The position numbers were made by a program, and so were the translations under genes. Under the pieces are notes generated by a model that saw only the letters and a list, made by a program, of their open reading frames with translations, was not told where the DNA came from and did not search any database. Positions 9,708 to 21,277 of a stretch of 64,000 nucleotides of DNA are shown in pieces. Numbering within the stretch: position 1 is the first letter of the stretch; each line of letters begins with the position of its first letter. The stretch is from Adineta steineri (lineage: Eukaryota; Rotifera; Eurotatoria; Adinetida; Adinetidae), in the NCBI GenBank assembly GCA_905250115.1, contig CAJNOI010000131.1, positions 100,692 to 164,691 of the forward strand, read 5' to 3'.

Positions 9708-11330
9708 TTATTGATCAACATGTCGATGAAGTTTTAATGTTGAAAACCAATCTCGTACATCAAGTTGAATAGTACCCTTTGGTGCATTAACATCAATTGA
9801 TGAACCAGAAGATTCTTCTGTTATAAAACCTTGTACTTGAACAATACCTCCTTGTTTTGTTGTATTCATATGAAAATGTTCAGCATCTTCATCGACTTGA
9901 ACACGTTTACCAACAAGATTTAAACGAACACTTACAGTATCAATAACACCTAATCGAACATCACCTAAATATAAAATGAGATTTAAAAAAGAAAATAAAT
10001 TCTATATTATACACAAACCATGTTGAACACGTATTGTCGATGAATTTGTAGATGAAAAAAATACATTCACATCACCTTTTTCACATTGAAGACTAACATC
10101 ACCATCAACAGATCCTAAATTTAAATTTTCTTAAATTTTTATTTCAGTTAAAACCTCGTTTACCTATTCTAATTGATCCACTATTTAAATCCACTAAACA
10201 TAGAAAAATCTTAGCAATAAAAAGAACGAATAATAGATTCATTATTTACGTATTCCATGACCATGTAAATTTCCCAAACGAAATTTCCCATGTTGTCCTT
10301 GAATAAAAAAATGTTCCGAATGAATACTTTTTGCACGAATATCAGAATTTTCAACTTTTAATCGAACAAAAGGACCTTGTAATTTCGATGCTTTGATTAT
10401 CTAATTAAGATTAAGAAAAAGTAAAATAGAGTTTAATATAAATATTTTTCTTTTTAATTTACACCATCTCTTTCCGTACTTAAATCGATAGTTCCATGTA
10501 ATGAACCAGAACAAGTTATATTTCCAGATTGACTGTGTACAACAATACTGTCTGCCTATAGAAAAATAAATTTAATTCAATGGCAAAATTTAATTTTCAA
10601 AAACCTACAACTATATTTTTTAAAGAACATTCACCACGTTTTGTTTGAATCTAGAAAAAAACATTTCTTTATATAATTTTATTTCAAAAAAAAACAAAAT
10701 ATTTACATGAACACGAGGACTTTGCAAATATTCAACATTAACATTATTATTATCCGAACAATTAATATCGACTTCTAATAAAACAGACAAAGAATTTTTT
10801 ATTAAATTATTAAAATCTTAAATTACCGTAATGTGGAGGAATTTGACAATAAACTTCTAATGTATGAGCTTGTTCACCTAATTCTTTTTCACCTGCTTCT
10901 GTAAATCCACCCATAACACGAAGAGTTCGATCATCAGGACTAAATACAGTTGAAAATTGAAATAATTTATTCCATACTTCCTTTGAAAATTGAAAACCAC
11001 TATCACCTAAGAAAACAATTTTCTTTTTTTTTGTCTAATTATATATTTTTACATACCATAAATAGTAAAAAAAGCTTTATCAAGTCTTGGAAAATCTTTT
11101 TGATGAAGTGGTGTTATATAGAGATTAAATGGACATCGAACTTCTAAACGACCTTGATTTGGTATTGTTAATGTCTGTGAATAAATAGTTTGAACTTCAG
11201 CATTTCTCATAACACTAGATGGTGATGTATCTAATCCACCAAAACAACGCCATGGTTGTTTTAAAAAATTAAGAAACCATTTTGAATGATAATTATTTGG
11301 TAAAAACACAGCACGAGAAGAAAAGATCAT
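9708..11330 (-). CDS. FAM185A: FAM185A-like protein (DUF4097 beta-helix-type repeat protein)
   Basis: Nine exons: 11057-11330, 10827-11006, 10707-10774, 10609-10650, 10463-10555, 10250-10400, 10164-10193, 10019-10114 and 9708-9964. They join to 1191 nt and 396 residues, close to human FAM185A. Exons 4 and 7 are only 42 and 30 nt. The C-terminal two thirds carry repeated beta-strand units with G-D-V / I-D-L spacing, as in the putative adhesin DUF4097 fold; FAM185A is its animal member and its function is unknown. The N-terminus (MIFSSRAVFLPNNYHSKW) is basic and hydroxylated and could be a mitochondrial presequence, which is inference. The stop codon overlaps an AATAAA sequence, so the 3'UTR may be extremely short. 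It is first in the compact trio with TOMM5 and the nitrobindin-like gene. Confidence 0.85.
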
Positions 11331-12399
11331 TGCATATCTAAAATGAAATGGATAGAAAGATAATAAAATATTTTAATCATCAATATTTTGCAATCTAAAT
11401 AATAGCAATCAATTAACTAGATAGAATAGCTGTAAGCGAAAAGCACCATTATTGCATGTTGATTTATACATACGAATTCTTTTATATATCCAATTGTTTT
11501 TTTGTAATCGAGCTCGTTCTATCAGAACTACAAATATTGATAATAAATTCACCATTGTTCTAGATTAATGTTCAATCGGAAAATTGATAATTATCTCAAT
11601 CTATTATAAGAGAAGAAAACGAAAATGAAGAAATTATATGACAAGATTTTCTTTTGTAACGTTCAAATGAAATTAACAAGTATAGTCTTAGTGTTTTAAC
11701 GAAGTTTCGTTTTTTTGGAAGGGCGAATCAAAATTCAGAGTGGGCGGCGTTTATTCAGTGCCCACCCAGCCTACTCGCTGGATAAAACACTGGTAGTTTT
11801 CATAAAAAGTAATAGATTATACGTCGATTGAGAATTATTAAACTAGAATGAGTTACAAAACGTATTAGTTAACAACAGATACTGATAAAATGAGAGAAAA
11901 ACTGTTTCTTGAAGTATTGCATGCATGTATTTAAATTTTCTACAGATGTAATAGGTCCAATATGTTACAATTTCATCTGTAATATTCTATTTTACCACCG
12001 AGGAGATTAATGCTTGTCGAGTTCAGAATCGTATTGTTTTTACCACAGGATCTGTATGTTTTTTTTCGGATTGCTTATCGGTAACTGCAGTCGGCCCATC
12101 GACAAGATAATCTTACGGCATTGATTCAATAGAAACTTTCGTAGGGCTTGTATAGTAAAAAAATGGGCAAACTAAATTTATACTTCATTAATATCTGAAA
12201 CAAAATTTTCTTCTCGACCTGTTTTTTGTTTATTATAATTATGAAAGAATTTTTGTTCCTTGTTCGAATCAATTACAAAACAAAGTCGATAACATTACAA
12301 ATAAACAAAACATGAAACAATTATTTTTCTAGTTTATTGAATCTTAAGTTCATACACAAACACATATATAACAAAAAATTTTTAATGTATATATTTATT
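11331..12399. other. Intergenic region between FAM185A and SREK1
   Basis: About 1.07 kb containing the small inverted-repeat element described at 11689-11792 and otherwise AT-rich sequence with no convincing gene. The strip next to 12400 should be the 3'UTR of the SREK1-like gene; that next to 11330 should be the promoter/5'UTR of the FAM185A-like gene. Confidence 0.5.
11689..11792. repeat. Small terminal-inverted-repeat element, family A
   Basis: About 104 bp. It ends in GGATAAAACACTG on the right and TAGTGTTTTAAC on the left, an imperfect inverted pair. The interior has GGGCGAATCAAAATT and GGGCGGCG blocks that recur, in inverse orientation, at 27124-27205, and partly at 13985-14044. No exact target duplication is visible. 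CAGTG ends and small size suggest a non-autonomous hAT-type MITE. Confidence 0.55.
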
Positions 12400-14410
12400 C
12401 TATCGTCGAGATTTTTTATCTTTACGACTTTCACTTCGATGATGACGTCCTTTGGAACGTGAACGAGAACGTGAACGCGAACGTTTACGTGAATCTTTCT
12501 TTCGTCGATGACGATCATATGATCGTGAACGTGAACGTCGTTTTCGATCACGTGATGATCGTGATCGACTACGTTTCTTTGATCTAAAATAAATTATTTA
12601 TTAGTTTTTATGATGAATAAAAGAAACAAAAATGGTTTTACCTTGAACGACGTTTAGGTGATCGTGTTGATTTTGTAGATTTTTTACGAGATTTTGATCT
12701 TGATGTTGACTTACGATCATGATCACTTTCTTCACCTGTTGCTGAACCTCGACGACGTGATGCACTAAGAATACAATATTTAATACAAAATTTTAAATTT
12801 AAACTATTTCAAATATACCTTCGAGATCGTGATGGACTCATTTTCATCTCTTCTTCATCTAAATAATAGAAAACAAAATAATTTTTTACTTCAAGTGAAA
12901 AAAATTTTCTTACCACTTCGTAATCCTCGAACAGTTGCTGGCTTAATAACACATGAAGTTGCATGATTAACACTATGTGGAAATTAAAAGAAAAAGAATA
13001 AAATTTGCTAAACTAAAATATTTCTTTACAATAAAGGTCGACCAAAAAATTGAAAACCATTTATTGAAAGTACTTTAGGTATTGATGGTTGTTCACTAAA
13101 TTCAACATAAGTACCACGTACTTCAGCATTTTCATCAGTATAAGCTGAACGAATATAACGAATTTCACCAATTTGTAAAAGAAATTCATGTAATACATCT
13201 AAATCAATCTAAGAATATAAAACTAAATATATATTTTGTTATTAATAAAATTTGTTTTTTATTTTACATCTTTATCTAAATTCGATAAATAAACAGTTCG
13301 TCGAATTTCTTCAACTTTTGGTATATCAAGTGTTCCTGATAATGGTGGATATGAAGGTAAATTTCGATCAGTTAATTCTGGATCAATTGTTTCATAATAC
13401 GCATTTGGTGGTTGACCAACAAGTCGATTAATTACAGTACTCGGCCACGTTGGACCACCACTGATTAATGTTACATTTGGATTTAATGGTGCACAATACA
13501 TCATTGAATCAGTTTCATCAGGTATAGTATTTTCAAATACTTGAGAAACAATTAATGGTTTATCAATAAATATTGTATTTGTCATATTTAATGCGCCATG
13601 AACACTATCATTACGATCGAATTTAATATAACCAACCTTGCCATTGATTGTCTGTGCTAAAGTTTCACTAGGAAAAAAAGTATTATAAATTATTATTATT
13701 ATTATTTTAATTAGATTTTTTTATGAGTAAGGCAAAATAAGCAGTCTTGTGCAATTTTACCCTAATAAATAAATTAGATTGATCAGATCTCAATGTTAAG
13801 TTGATAGTTTTGATGGCTAAACTAAAATAAATTGGGTGATATTTATTTTCTTCGATAAACACATCTCGAATCTAATATAGATTTAGAGTTAAACCTGTCT
13901 TTCAAATATTTCTCCTCGTTATCGCCAACTTAGAGAATAGAGGACAATTCATTATTCTTTTTTTTTCGAAACATCCACGATATTCGATCTTATCTAGCAG
14001 GAGAGCGGCGCCCACTCCAAAAAAGAAACCTGGATAAAACACTGTACAAATTCTTTTCTCTGTTATTGAATGACCCTTTTTGTATAGATGGGTGTGGGTG
14101 TGAGCGAGTGTGACTGTCAATATTATATGTTTTTGTAATTAACACATACATCCACACCCTAAATTGATCTTTGATAAGAGATCAGAGTTTTTTATTTTAT
14201 TTGCGCTTAATTCCACTGTGCTCATCGTTCGCCAACCCTAAATTGAGATCTAACATAGATAATTTTCTCATTGTATTACCTATCCGGATATAATTGAACT
14301 TCATCAATTCTTCCGAAGAAATTGAATAATGCTTTTAATTGATCTCTTTGACATGATGTTGATATATTACACACTTGAACGACTTTACTATTCGAAATTA
14401 CCGTTGACAT
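12400..14410 (-). CDS. SREK1: SREK1-like splicing regulator (two RRMs and an RS domain)
   Basis: Seven exons: 14280-14410, 13268-13667, 13030-13208, 12914-12972, 12819-12858, 12642-12764 and 12400-12583. They join to 1116 nt, 371 residues. The first RRM includes VVQVCNIS and MTNTIFIDKPLIV; the second starts at IPKVEEIRRTVYLSNLDKD and ends at FFGRPLFVNHATSCVIKPA. Both junctions are diagnostic of SREK1 (SFRS12). The C-terminus is a dense Arg-Ser/Lys-Arg domain that ends DKKSRR. The protein acts in the nucleus on alternative splice-site choice with other SR proteins. It is shorter than human SREK1, mainly in the Glu/Lys-rich tail. The first intron (13668-14279) is 612 nt, about ten times the local norm, and carries repeat insertions. 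TTCTTCTAG sits immediately before the ATG, consistent with trans-splicing or a 5'UTR intron. Confidence 0.92.
13985..14044. repeat. Family A inverted-repeat element inside the first SREK1 intron
   Basis: A 60-bp stretch, CTTATCTAGC...GCGGCGCCCACTCC...CCTGGATAAAACACTG, sharing its right terminus and GCGGCG core with the reverse complement of 11689-11792. The left terminus is degenerate. It lies within the abnormally long intron. Confidence 0.45.
14090..14245. repeat. GGGTGTGGG-type foldback plus shared block, family B
   Basis: GGGTGTGGG at 14090-14098 is opposed by CCACACCCT at 14152-14160. A following block with CTGTGCTCATCGTTCGCCAA (about 14215-14240) recurs with few changes near 39020-39040 in a UVSSA intron, again next to GTGTGGG/CCACACCC. 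The two copies indicate a dispersed repeat family. Confidence 0.5.
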
Positions 14411-14978
14411 CTAGAAGAAATCAAAAAAAAAAGGTGTAATAATCAATAAATATCTTTTTTTTTCTTCTTCATTATTTACTAATTCAATATCTTTATAATG
14501 TAGTTGGGCTGTGTGGTTTTTTTTATTTACATACATGAGATAAAGACAAAAAAGAAAGAAAGAAAAGAGCGAAACTATTTTTTTTACAATGAAAAAAAAA
14601 TGAACAGATGAAAATATATGTAAGACAAGACAAATATAATAATAAGCATAAAGAAAGAAATGAAGGAAAAATAGCATCTAACCTGAGTGCTACATATTTC
14701 TACATAAATTTGTTTTTTTTTATACCAAAAAAATACTGATTAAATAAAGTTTGTTTTTTTTATGACAACAAAAGAAAAATAGTCAATAAGGACAGAGAGA
14801 GAGAGAAAAAAAACTAAATGAGCTTTATATGCTTTTCGTCTCCTGAGAGATATCAAAGAAACCATACAATGCTCTTCCTGAGTGATTTCATGTTTATTAT
14901 TAGTTTTTTGAAGAATGCGAAATGGTAAGACTAGATAAATAATGAATGAAAATATATATATTTATGTATATATATAAA
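14411..14978. other. Spacer between SREK1 and ATAD2
   Basis: 568 bp with poly-A/T and purine runs such as an AG-rich stretch near 14795. Both flanking genes are on the minus strand, so it holds the ATAD2 3'UTR and the SREK1 promoter/5'UTR. Open frames here are low-complexity. Confidence 0.5.
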
Positions 14979-17900
14979 TTAAATAATTGAACGAAGATTT
15001 GTTTCAAATTTCTAGAATAGAATATAAAATTTATATAAATAAAATATATAGGAATATAATTACTTCAAAGATTGATTCCTCTGATAAAAGTGATCGACAT
15101 GATTCAATTATATCAAATAGTTCAAACCATATTGTACTTAATTTTTCTACACCATAATCATTTGTATGTTCAACAAGATACATTAAATTCGATGTAAGAC
15201 GTTCTATATTAATTTTTCTAGGTGGATGTTCATGTTGTTCAATATTTGCTGGTGCTGATTCAATCGCCTATTGAAAAACACAAAAATTATAAAATCAATA
15301 AGAAAAATCTTATTACTTGAATTGTTATATCAGTTCGTTGTCGTTTCGTTTTGATTTCCGCTGATGTATCATTCGTAGATGTTAATTTTGATGGTGATAA
15401 TGAAATAGAAGATACTGTTCGTTTAACACGTTTTTTATTTGATGATTCATTAGATGGTGATGATGATGATTGAGATGATTGATTTGTTGTTATTGCTGTT
15501 ATTATTATTGATTCGTTTGTATCAGTTGTTTGTGTTTTTGTTGATATTTCAGTTGTTATCGTTGTTGTTTCTGTATCTTCAGCTGAAAGAACAGTTTCCT
15601 AGAAGAAAAATTCATATATTTTTGATTTATAGGTTTATTATATTCTTACTTCATTATGTCCATTAACTAATTCTTTTTCTTTAGCTTGTCTTCGTGTTGT
15701 ACTCGAACGTTGACTATGATTCAATTTATTTCTTTTTGCTGAATTTCTTGTTGATATTATTGAAATATCTACTTGTGTTTCTGATTGATCAGTTGTATTT
15801 AATGGATTTTTAGTTGATACATCCATGGCATGTTCAGTACCATTATGTGAACCATTTTCATTCTCTTGATGAGTACTACTATCTGCTGTTGTTGTTTGTT
15901 CGGTATAAACATAATTCGGTAATGATTCTTTAGGGTCATCACCTAAATGAGAAGAAAAAAAAGCATATCAGTAAAAAATCAAACATAGTTTTTCTCTAAC
16001 AAACCTCGTTGTTTTCGTGCTTCAGTAACTTGTTGACATAATAATTCAAATTCCATATCAAGTTCAGCATTTATATGAAATTGACAAACATCACGTAATT
16101 CACATGCTCGATGACGAATTAATCGACCTTGAGTGGTATGATCTGGATTGTAGAGTAATGCATTTGAAACAATTAAATCAATGTCTTGTGTAAGTTGTTT
16201 AACACATGTATATCCGTGTTTATCAACTTTTTCTAACATCATAGAAAATGTCATAGGATTTTCAATAACATCATAATAATCAGGTACATCTTCAACATCA
16301 ATTGGCCGTGAAAAATATGTAAAGCGTTTATCGCGTAATAGAATTTTTAGCATATCACGAAGAAATACTCGTAATTCAGTCATTGTTGCTTCTTCACGTT
16401 GTCGTACACGTTCTAATTCTTGTTCACTACGTTCACGAGATATTGCTGGTATTTCAGCAATTTCTAAGATTTCTTGAACTGGTTCTAATTAAAAATATTA
16501 TAAAAAATAAAATTCTTTTCAAGATTTCAATTACCTGCTCTAGAATCTGCTGAATTTACTGATGAAAACATTTCTTCATTAAATAATGGTGCAAAAAATG
16601 AATAACGATCGTCCGCATTTGGTACTGTCAATGTAAATGTTGATTTCGGTGAAATAATCTGACTTATCTAAACGAGATAATATTTAAAAGTCGGGTTAAT
16701 TCATATAGTTGAATACTTACATCTGGATGAATATCATCATATGAATCTGTTTCAAGTGCAATTAAAATTAAAATAGGTAAATTGGGTGGTAATGTTCGTA
16801 CATTCGATACAAACATATATTGTACAGATTCAGATAATTTTGGCCAAAGATTTTCAATATCTGGTACATAAATAATTGATGGTGCACTTCGTCTTGCTTC
16901 AGTAAATAATTGTGCACATGCTTCTTCCGGTGTTCGTGATGTTTGAGCATGAAGATAACCAAGTTCAAATACAAAAAATGCACAATCAAGTTGTTGAACA
17001 ACAGCCGATGCAAAAAATCGACATAAACCATTGTCAGGTATACTTCTCATTGTAAATGTTGCACTTCGATGTGAACTCGATGCGAATGATGTTGTTAAAC
17101 CTAACGTTGGAGCTTTTCGTAATGATGTTGATGTGGTCGTTGTTGTTAAATCGTCGCTAATACTTTGAAATGGTATCTGATTTGAATTATTATTATTTGA
17201 ACTTGTACGTTTAAAAAAAATTTCATGTAATTGTTCTAAACATTTATCAAGTTGTTCACTTAATAGTGGTATTAAATGCATATCTAATGGACGACCAACA
17301 GGATGTTGACATCCACGATTACAGGCTGGTACAATACGATGTAATGCTGTATAAAAATCTCCACGTGATAAATGTAATGAACGTGGATCAATTTTATATT
17401 TTTGTCGTGAATCATATATTTGTGGATAGCGTCGACGTAAAGCTGATAAAAATGCTTCTTGACATAAACTTTTTAAATCTGCACCACAAAAACCTTTTTT
17501 CATTATAATAAAAGAAAATAGTTTAGTTTTTGTCAGAAAAAGAATATTTATATAAAGATCTTTTACTTGCAGTTCGAATCGCTATTTCATCAATAAAACC
17601 AGTATGTGGTTTTGATTCCCATTCTTTTGTATGAATTTTTAAAATTTGTTTTCTTGCCTAGAAAAGCAAAAAACAATAGATTTGATAAATTTATTTATTT
17701 TTTTGTAATTACTTCAATTGTTGGTAAAGAAAAACGAAATTCTCTATCAAATCTTCCCGGTCGTCGTAAAGCTGGATCAATAGCATCTAAACGATTCGTT
17801 GCTCCAATAACGACAACTTCACCACGATTATCAAGACCATCCATAAGTGCAAGTAATGTTGAAACAATTGATGCATGTATCTGATCTTGTCGTGCTGAAC

Positions 17901-19941
17901 GTACTGGTGCTAAACCATCGATTTCGTCGAAAAATATTATTGCTGGTCGTTGTTGATAAGCTTGGTCAAATAGAACACGTAATTGTCGTTCACTTTCTCC
18001 AACATATTTACATAAACAATCGGCACCTTTACGCATGAAAAATGCTATACGACGATCAGGTGATGAACATTCATTGACAAGTGCACGAGCAACTAGTGTT
18101 TTACCAGTACCAGGTGGGCCATAAAAGAGTACACCACCTAAAATATTAATGCATTTTAGTTAATAAAAAAATATTAACTGTTGTTTTTCTTCTTCTTCTT
18201 ACGTGGTGGTTTTATTTTGTAATGATGAAATAATTCAGGATAGACTAATGGAAGAACAATCATTTCTTTTAATGAACGTATTATTGGATCTAGACCACCA
18301 ATATCATCAAATGTAATCTAAAATTTCGAAAATATTTTAATAATATAAAACTTTTTTTCAAATAAATATATAACAAACCGTTCGATCTATCTCAATTGAT
18401 TCAGCATCTGCTAACGATACAGCTGCATTATTACCTCGTCGACTTTTACTATTTAAATCAAGGTTTAATGCTCCAACACCACTACCAGCACCATTGGATG
18501 ATGTGCGTGTACCTGGTTTTTTTGAACTCGTATAAACACCTAGTATATCCAAATTTGTTGGTAAACATCTAAATAAAATTCAATATAGTTGTTAGTGCGT
18601 ATTTAAAATCTTTATCGAAATAAAAACTATAATTACCTCATGCGTTTCATTGCAGTGCTTTTAGCTAAACGTGCAGTTCGTTGTGGTCGAGAATCGAGAT
18701 CACCATTTGTTAATGGTCCCATAGTTTCACTATCTGATGACGAATCGGATGTAGATGAACTTGAAACATGAGCAGAAACACGTCGTCTAAAAAATTATTT
18801 TTATACAAACTAATTCGTATACAAAACAAAATTATACCCTTTTTGTCGAGATCGACGTGATCTTGATGTTGATGGTCGTTCATCATCTTCGTCATAGAAT
18901 ATAGTTTTTCGTCTTTGTCGTGGTTGTTCTAATTAATTAAAAACAATGAATAGTCTTTAAAAGTTTAGAGAATAATCTATAATTATATTACCATATAAAG
19001 AAAATCTTTGAATAGGTGGTTTTCGTTCTCTTAATGAATATTTTGCTGTTTGTTGATTATTTAATTCTTCTTCTTCTTCCTCTTCTTCATCTTGATTTAA
19101 AATATCCATAGTATTTTCTTCCGTCATATCATCACCACCATTTCCAATTGTTTGTTCTTTTTTTTTATTTTTAGATTTTTTTGTATCATTATCATTCTCA
19201 TTATTTTGATCATTTTGTTCTTCTTGTTGTTCATTGACATCATTTTCTTCACGATCTTCTGAATAAATATCAGGATCATTTGATTTCCGACGAGCTTTTA
19301 CACGATCATACATACTTAAATTCTGTTAACAAAAAAAACAAATAAAATATTTTTTTTAATAAAAAAACAAAAATTTACTCTTTCGGATCGTGCACCATTT
19401 GTTAAACGACCAGTTGTTGGAGAACCACTATTAGATGTATCAACTAATGTTCGAACTAAAACAAAATAAAAGATTTGATAAGAGAAAAAAACATGACGAT
19501 TTTCTTTTTGTTTACCATTACGACGAGATTCTCGACGACGACGACGTCCAATGGTTTCTTCTTCTTCATCACTAACGGAAAAAAAATAAAATTAAAAAAG
19601 ATAAAATGAAAATTTTCTTTTACTCGTCATCCATATAATCGAATGAATTTTGATAAGTTGGATTAGTTCGTTTTCTTAAAATACGCTAAAAATAAATTCA
19701 TATTATAAATATCACATAGAATTCAGTATCATACATGATAATGTGATGGACCTTTGGAATTTCCAAACGAATCATTTGATGATTCTTGTTCATAATTAAC
19801 AACTTTCTAAATAACAAAAATAGTTCATTAAAATTCAATAAAATATTAGAAAAATCAACAAATTACTTTTATATGTCGTTCTTTATAGGAATCATTTGTA
19901 TTTGTATCACCATTTGGGTGACTACTACGCGTGTTAACCAT
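14979..19941 (-). CDS. ATAD2: ATAD2-type AAA+ ATPase with bromodomain
   Basis: Nineteen exons: 19867-19941, 19735-19806, 19624-19685, 19516-19571, 19379-19455, 18992-19322, 18838-18928, 18637-18786, 18379-18568, 18203-18317, 17713-18137, 17567-17657, 16721-17493, 16535-16667, 16005-16484, 15650-15942, 15317-15598, 15064-15267 and 14979-15011. They sum to 3933 nt, 1310 residues (human ATAD2 is 1390). Acidic, basic-patch N-terminus; AAA1 with GPPGTGKT (299-306), Walker B IIFFDEID (Asp363/Glu364), ATNR sensor and RRPGRFDRE arginine finger. A degenerate second AAA without Walker A follows, as is normal for the family. The bromodomain (about 915-1025) keeps the acetyl-lysine Asn in LLYNPD (Asn993). 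ATAD2/Yta7 hexamers act on chromatin and histone H3-H4. The terminal exon encodes only ten residues (KFETNLRSII). The exon 13 acceptor (AAAAAAG) is weak. Confidence 0.95.
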
Positions 19942-21277
19942 GAATTAATCGGCAAAATATTATTTTATATGTAGAATACAAAAGATCGAAATAGCATCGA
20001 TGTACAATATATGATATAGATACAATCAATGCCTTTGTATAATTGTGATCACACACCCAATGATCGTTAGAATCAACGTGTAAACAAAAGAAAAAGCAAG
20101 TGGCGTTTGTTATTCATTGATTCATATCTATGTTACCAATCAGTTAAATTGTCGATAGAGGACACGAATAGTCAGATAAAATATTTCATATTAATGAAAT
20201 AATACAATATTCTTTTGTGCATATGAATTCATAATTAACTACACTTGTTTAACTTTTAAAAGACTATTATTAAAAGTTTTTACTATTTAATGATTTTACC
20301 TATAGCCGTAACTCCTCAAATAATAGAGTAAATGTTGTATTATGGAACTATATCTATCGCTTTCTTTCCAATACTTCATAATATAATAATTCGACGCTTG
20401 AATCTAAATACTCAATTTAGATTAATACCATTATGAAACTTTGAATCGGTATCAATCATGAGATATTTCTATTGCTTTGAAACATTTTCAATTCTAATTT
20501 GTTTATTAGGATGTACTGAAAGTTTTTGATTTAATCATAATTGATCCGTTTGATAGGTAAAACTTTAATTGAAAGATTTCAAATCATGATAAGTATTACT
20601 AAAGAGATGCTTTTTCTTCACAACATAATAGATCGATGACACTGATATCAATAACACAAATATAGGAAAGATAATAAAAATTTTCTAATAGACGATATAT
20701 CTATATAAATATCATAATCAACTCTACTGATATTCTCTATGTTCAATAAAATATCTTTCCGAGAATAACTTCTGAATCTTAAATTATAAGAACCTTGTTA
20801 AATTATTCATAAGTATAAAAATCAACGATAGAGAAATCAAAATTTTGCAATTAAAAATATCGCTGGAAGACAGAAAGTGATAGACAAATAAATTGCAACA
20901 GAAAAGTGTTATATTTTTCTTATTATTATATCATTATATCAATCTTTATATCATCACATACTTATTTTTCGACAAATAGAGTTCTGACCTCATAGTATTT
21001 TTAAGCATTTTATAATAAACCCAATAAACAACACAGGTAATATTTGTTTACATATATACGATTCAATTGTTTTTAAATATGAATAAATAATATTTATTGT
21101 TTATACAATATAATAAATGACTAAAATAGTATTTAATCCTGAATCTGTCATATTTTGTACACATTAATAGATGATTCGTTATTTATTGATATTATAAAGG
21201 ATACGTTTTTTTTTTCTTCGTTCTTTTATTCGATTTAATATTCATTGTGTCGATATGTATATAGATAGATAAGGACA
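19942..21277. other. Shared upstream region of ATAD2 (minus) and the Kv channel gene (plus)
   Basis: 1.3 kb between divergently transcribed genes, so it should contain both promoters. It is AT-rich with homopolymer runs. I recognise no TATA box, conserved motif, repeat or gene in it with confidence. Confidence 0.5.

Noticed and set aside
12321..12551. Minus-strand frame rich in His/Val
   Set aside because: It is the RS-domain exon of SREK1 read in the wrong frame.
16768..17031. 87-codon frame in the ATAD2 region
   Set aside because: Alternate-frame shadow of ATAD2 exon 13.
16721..17493. Second AAA domain of ATAD2 lacking Walker A, considered as a defect
   Set aside because: The second AAA module is degenerate throughout the ATAD2/Yta7 family.
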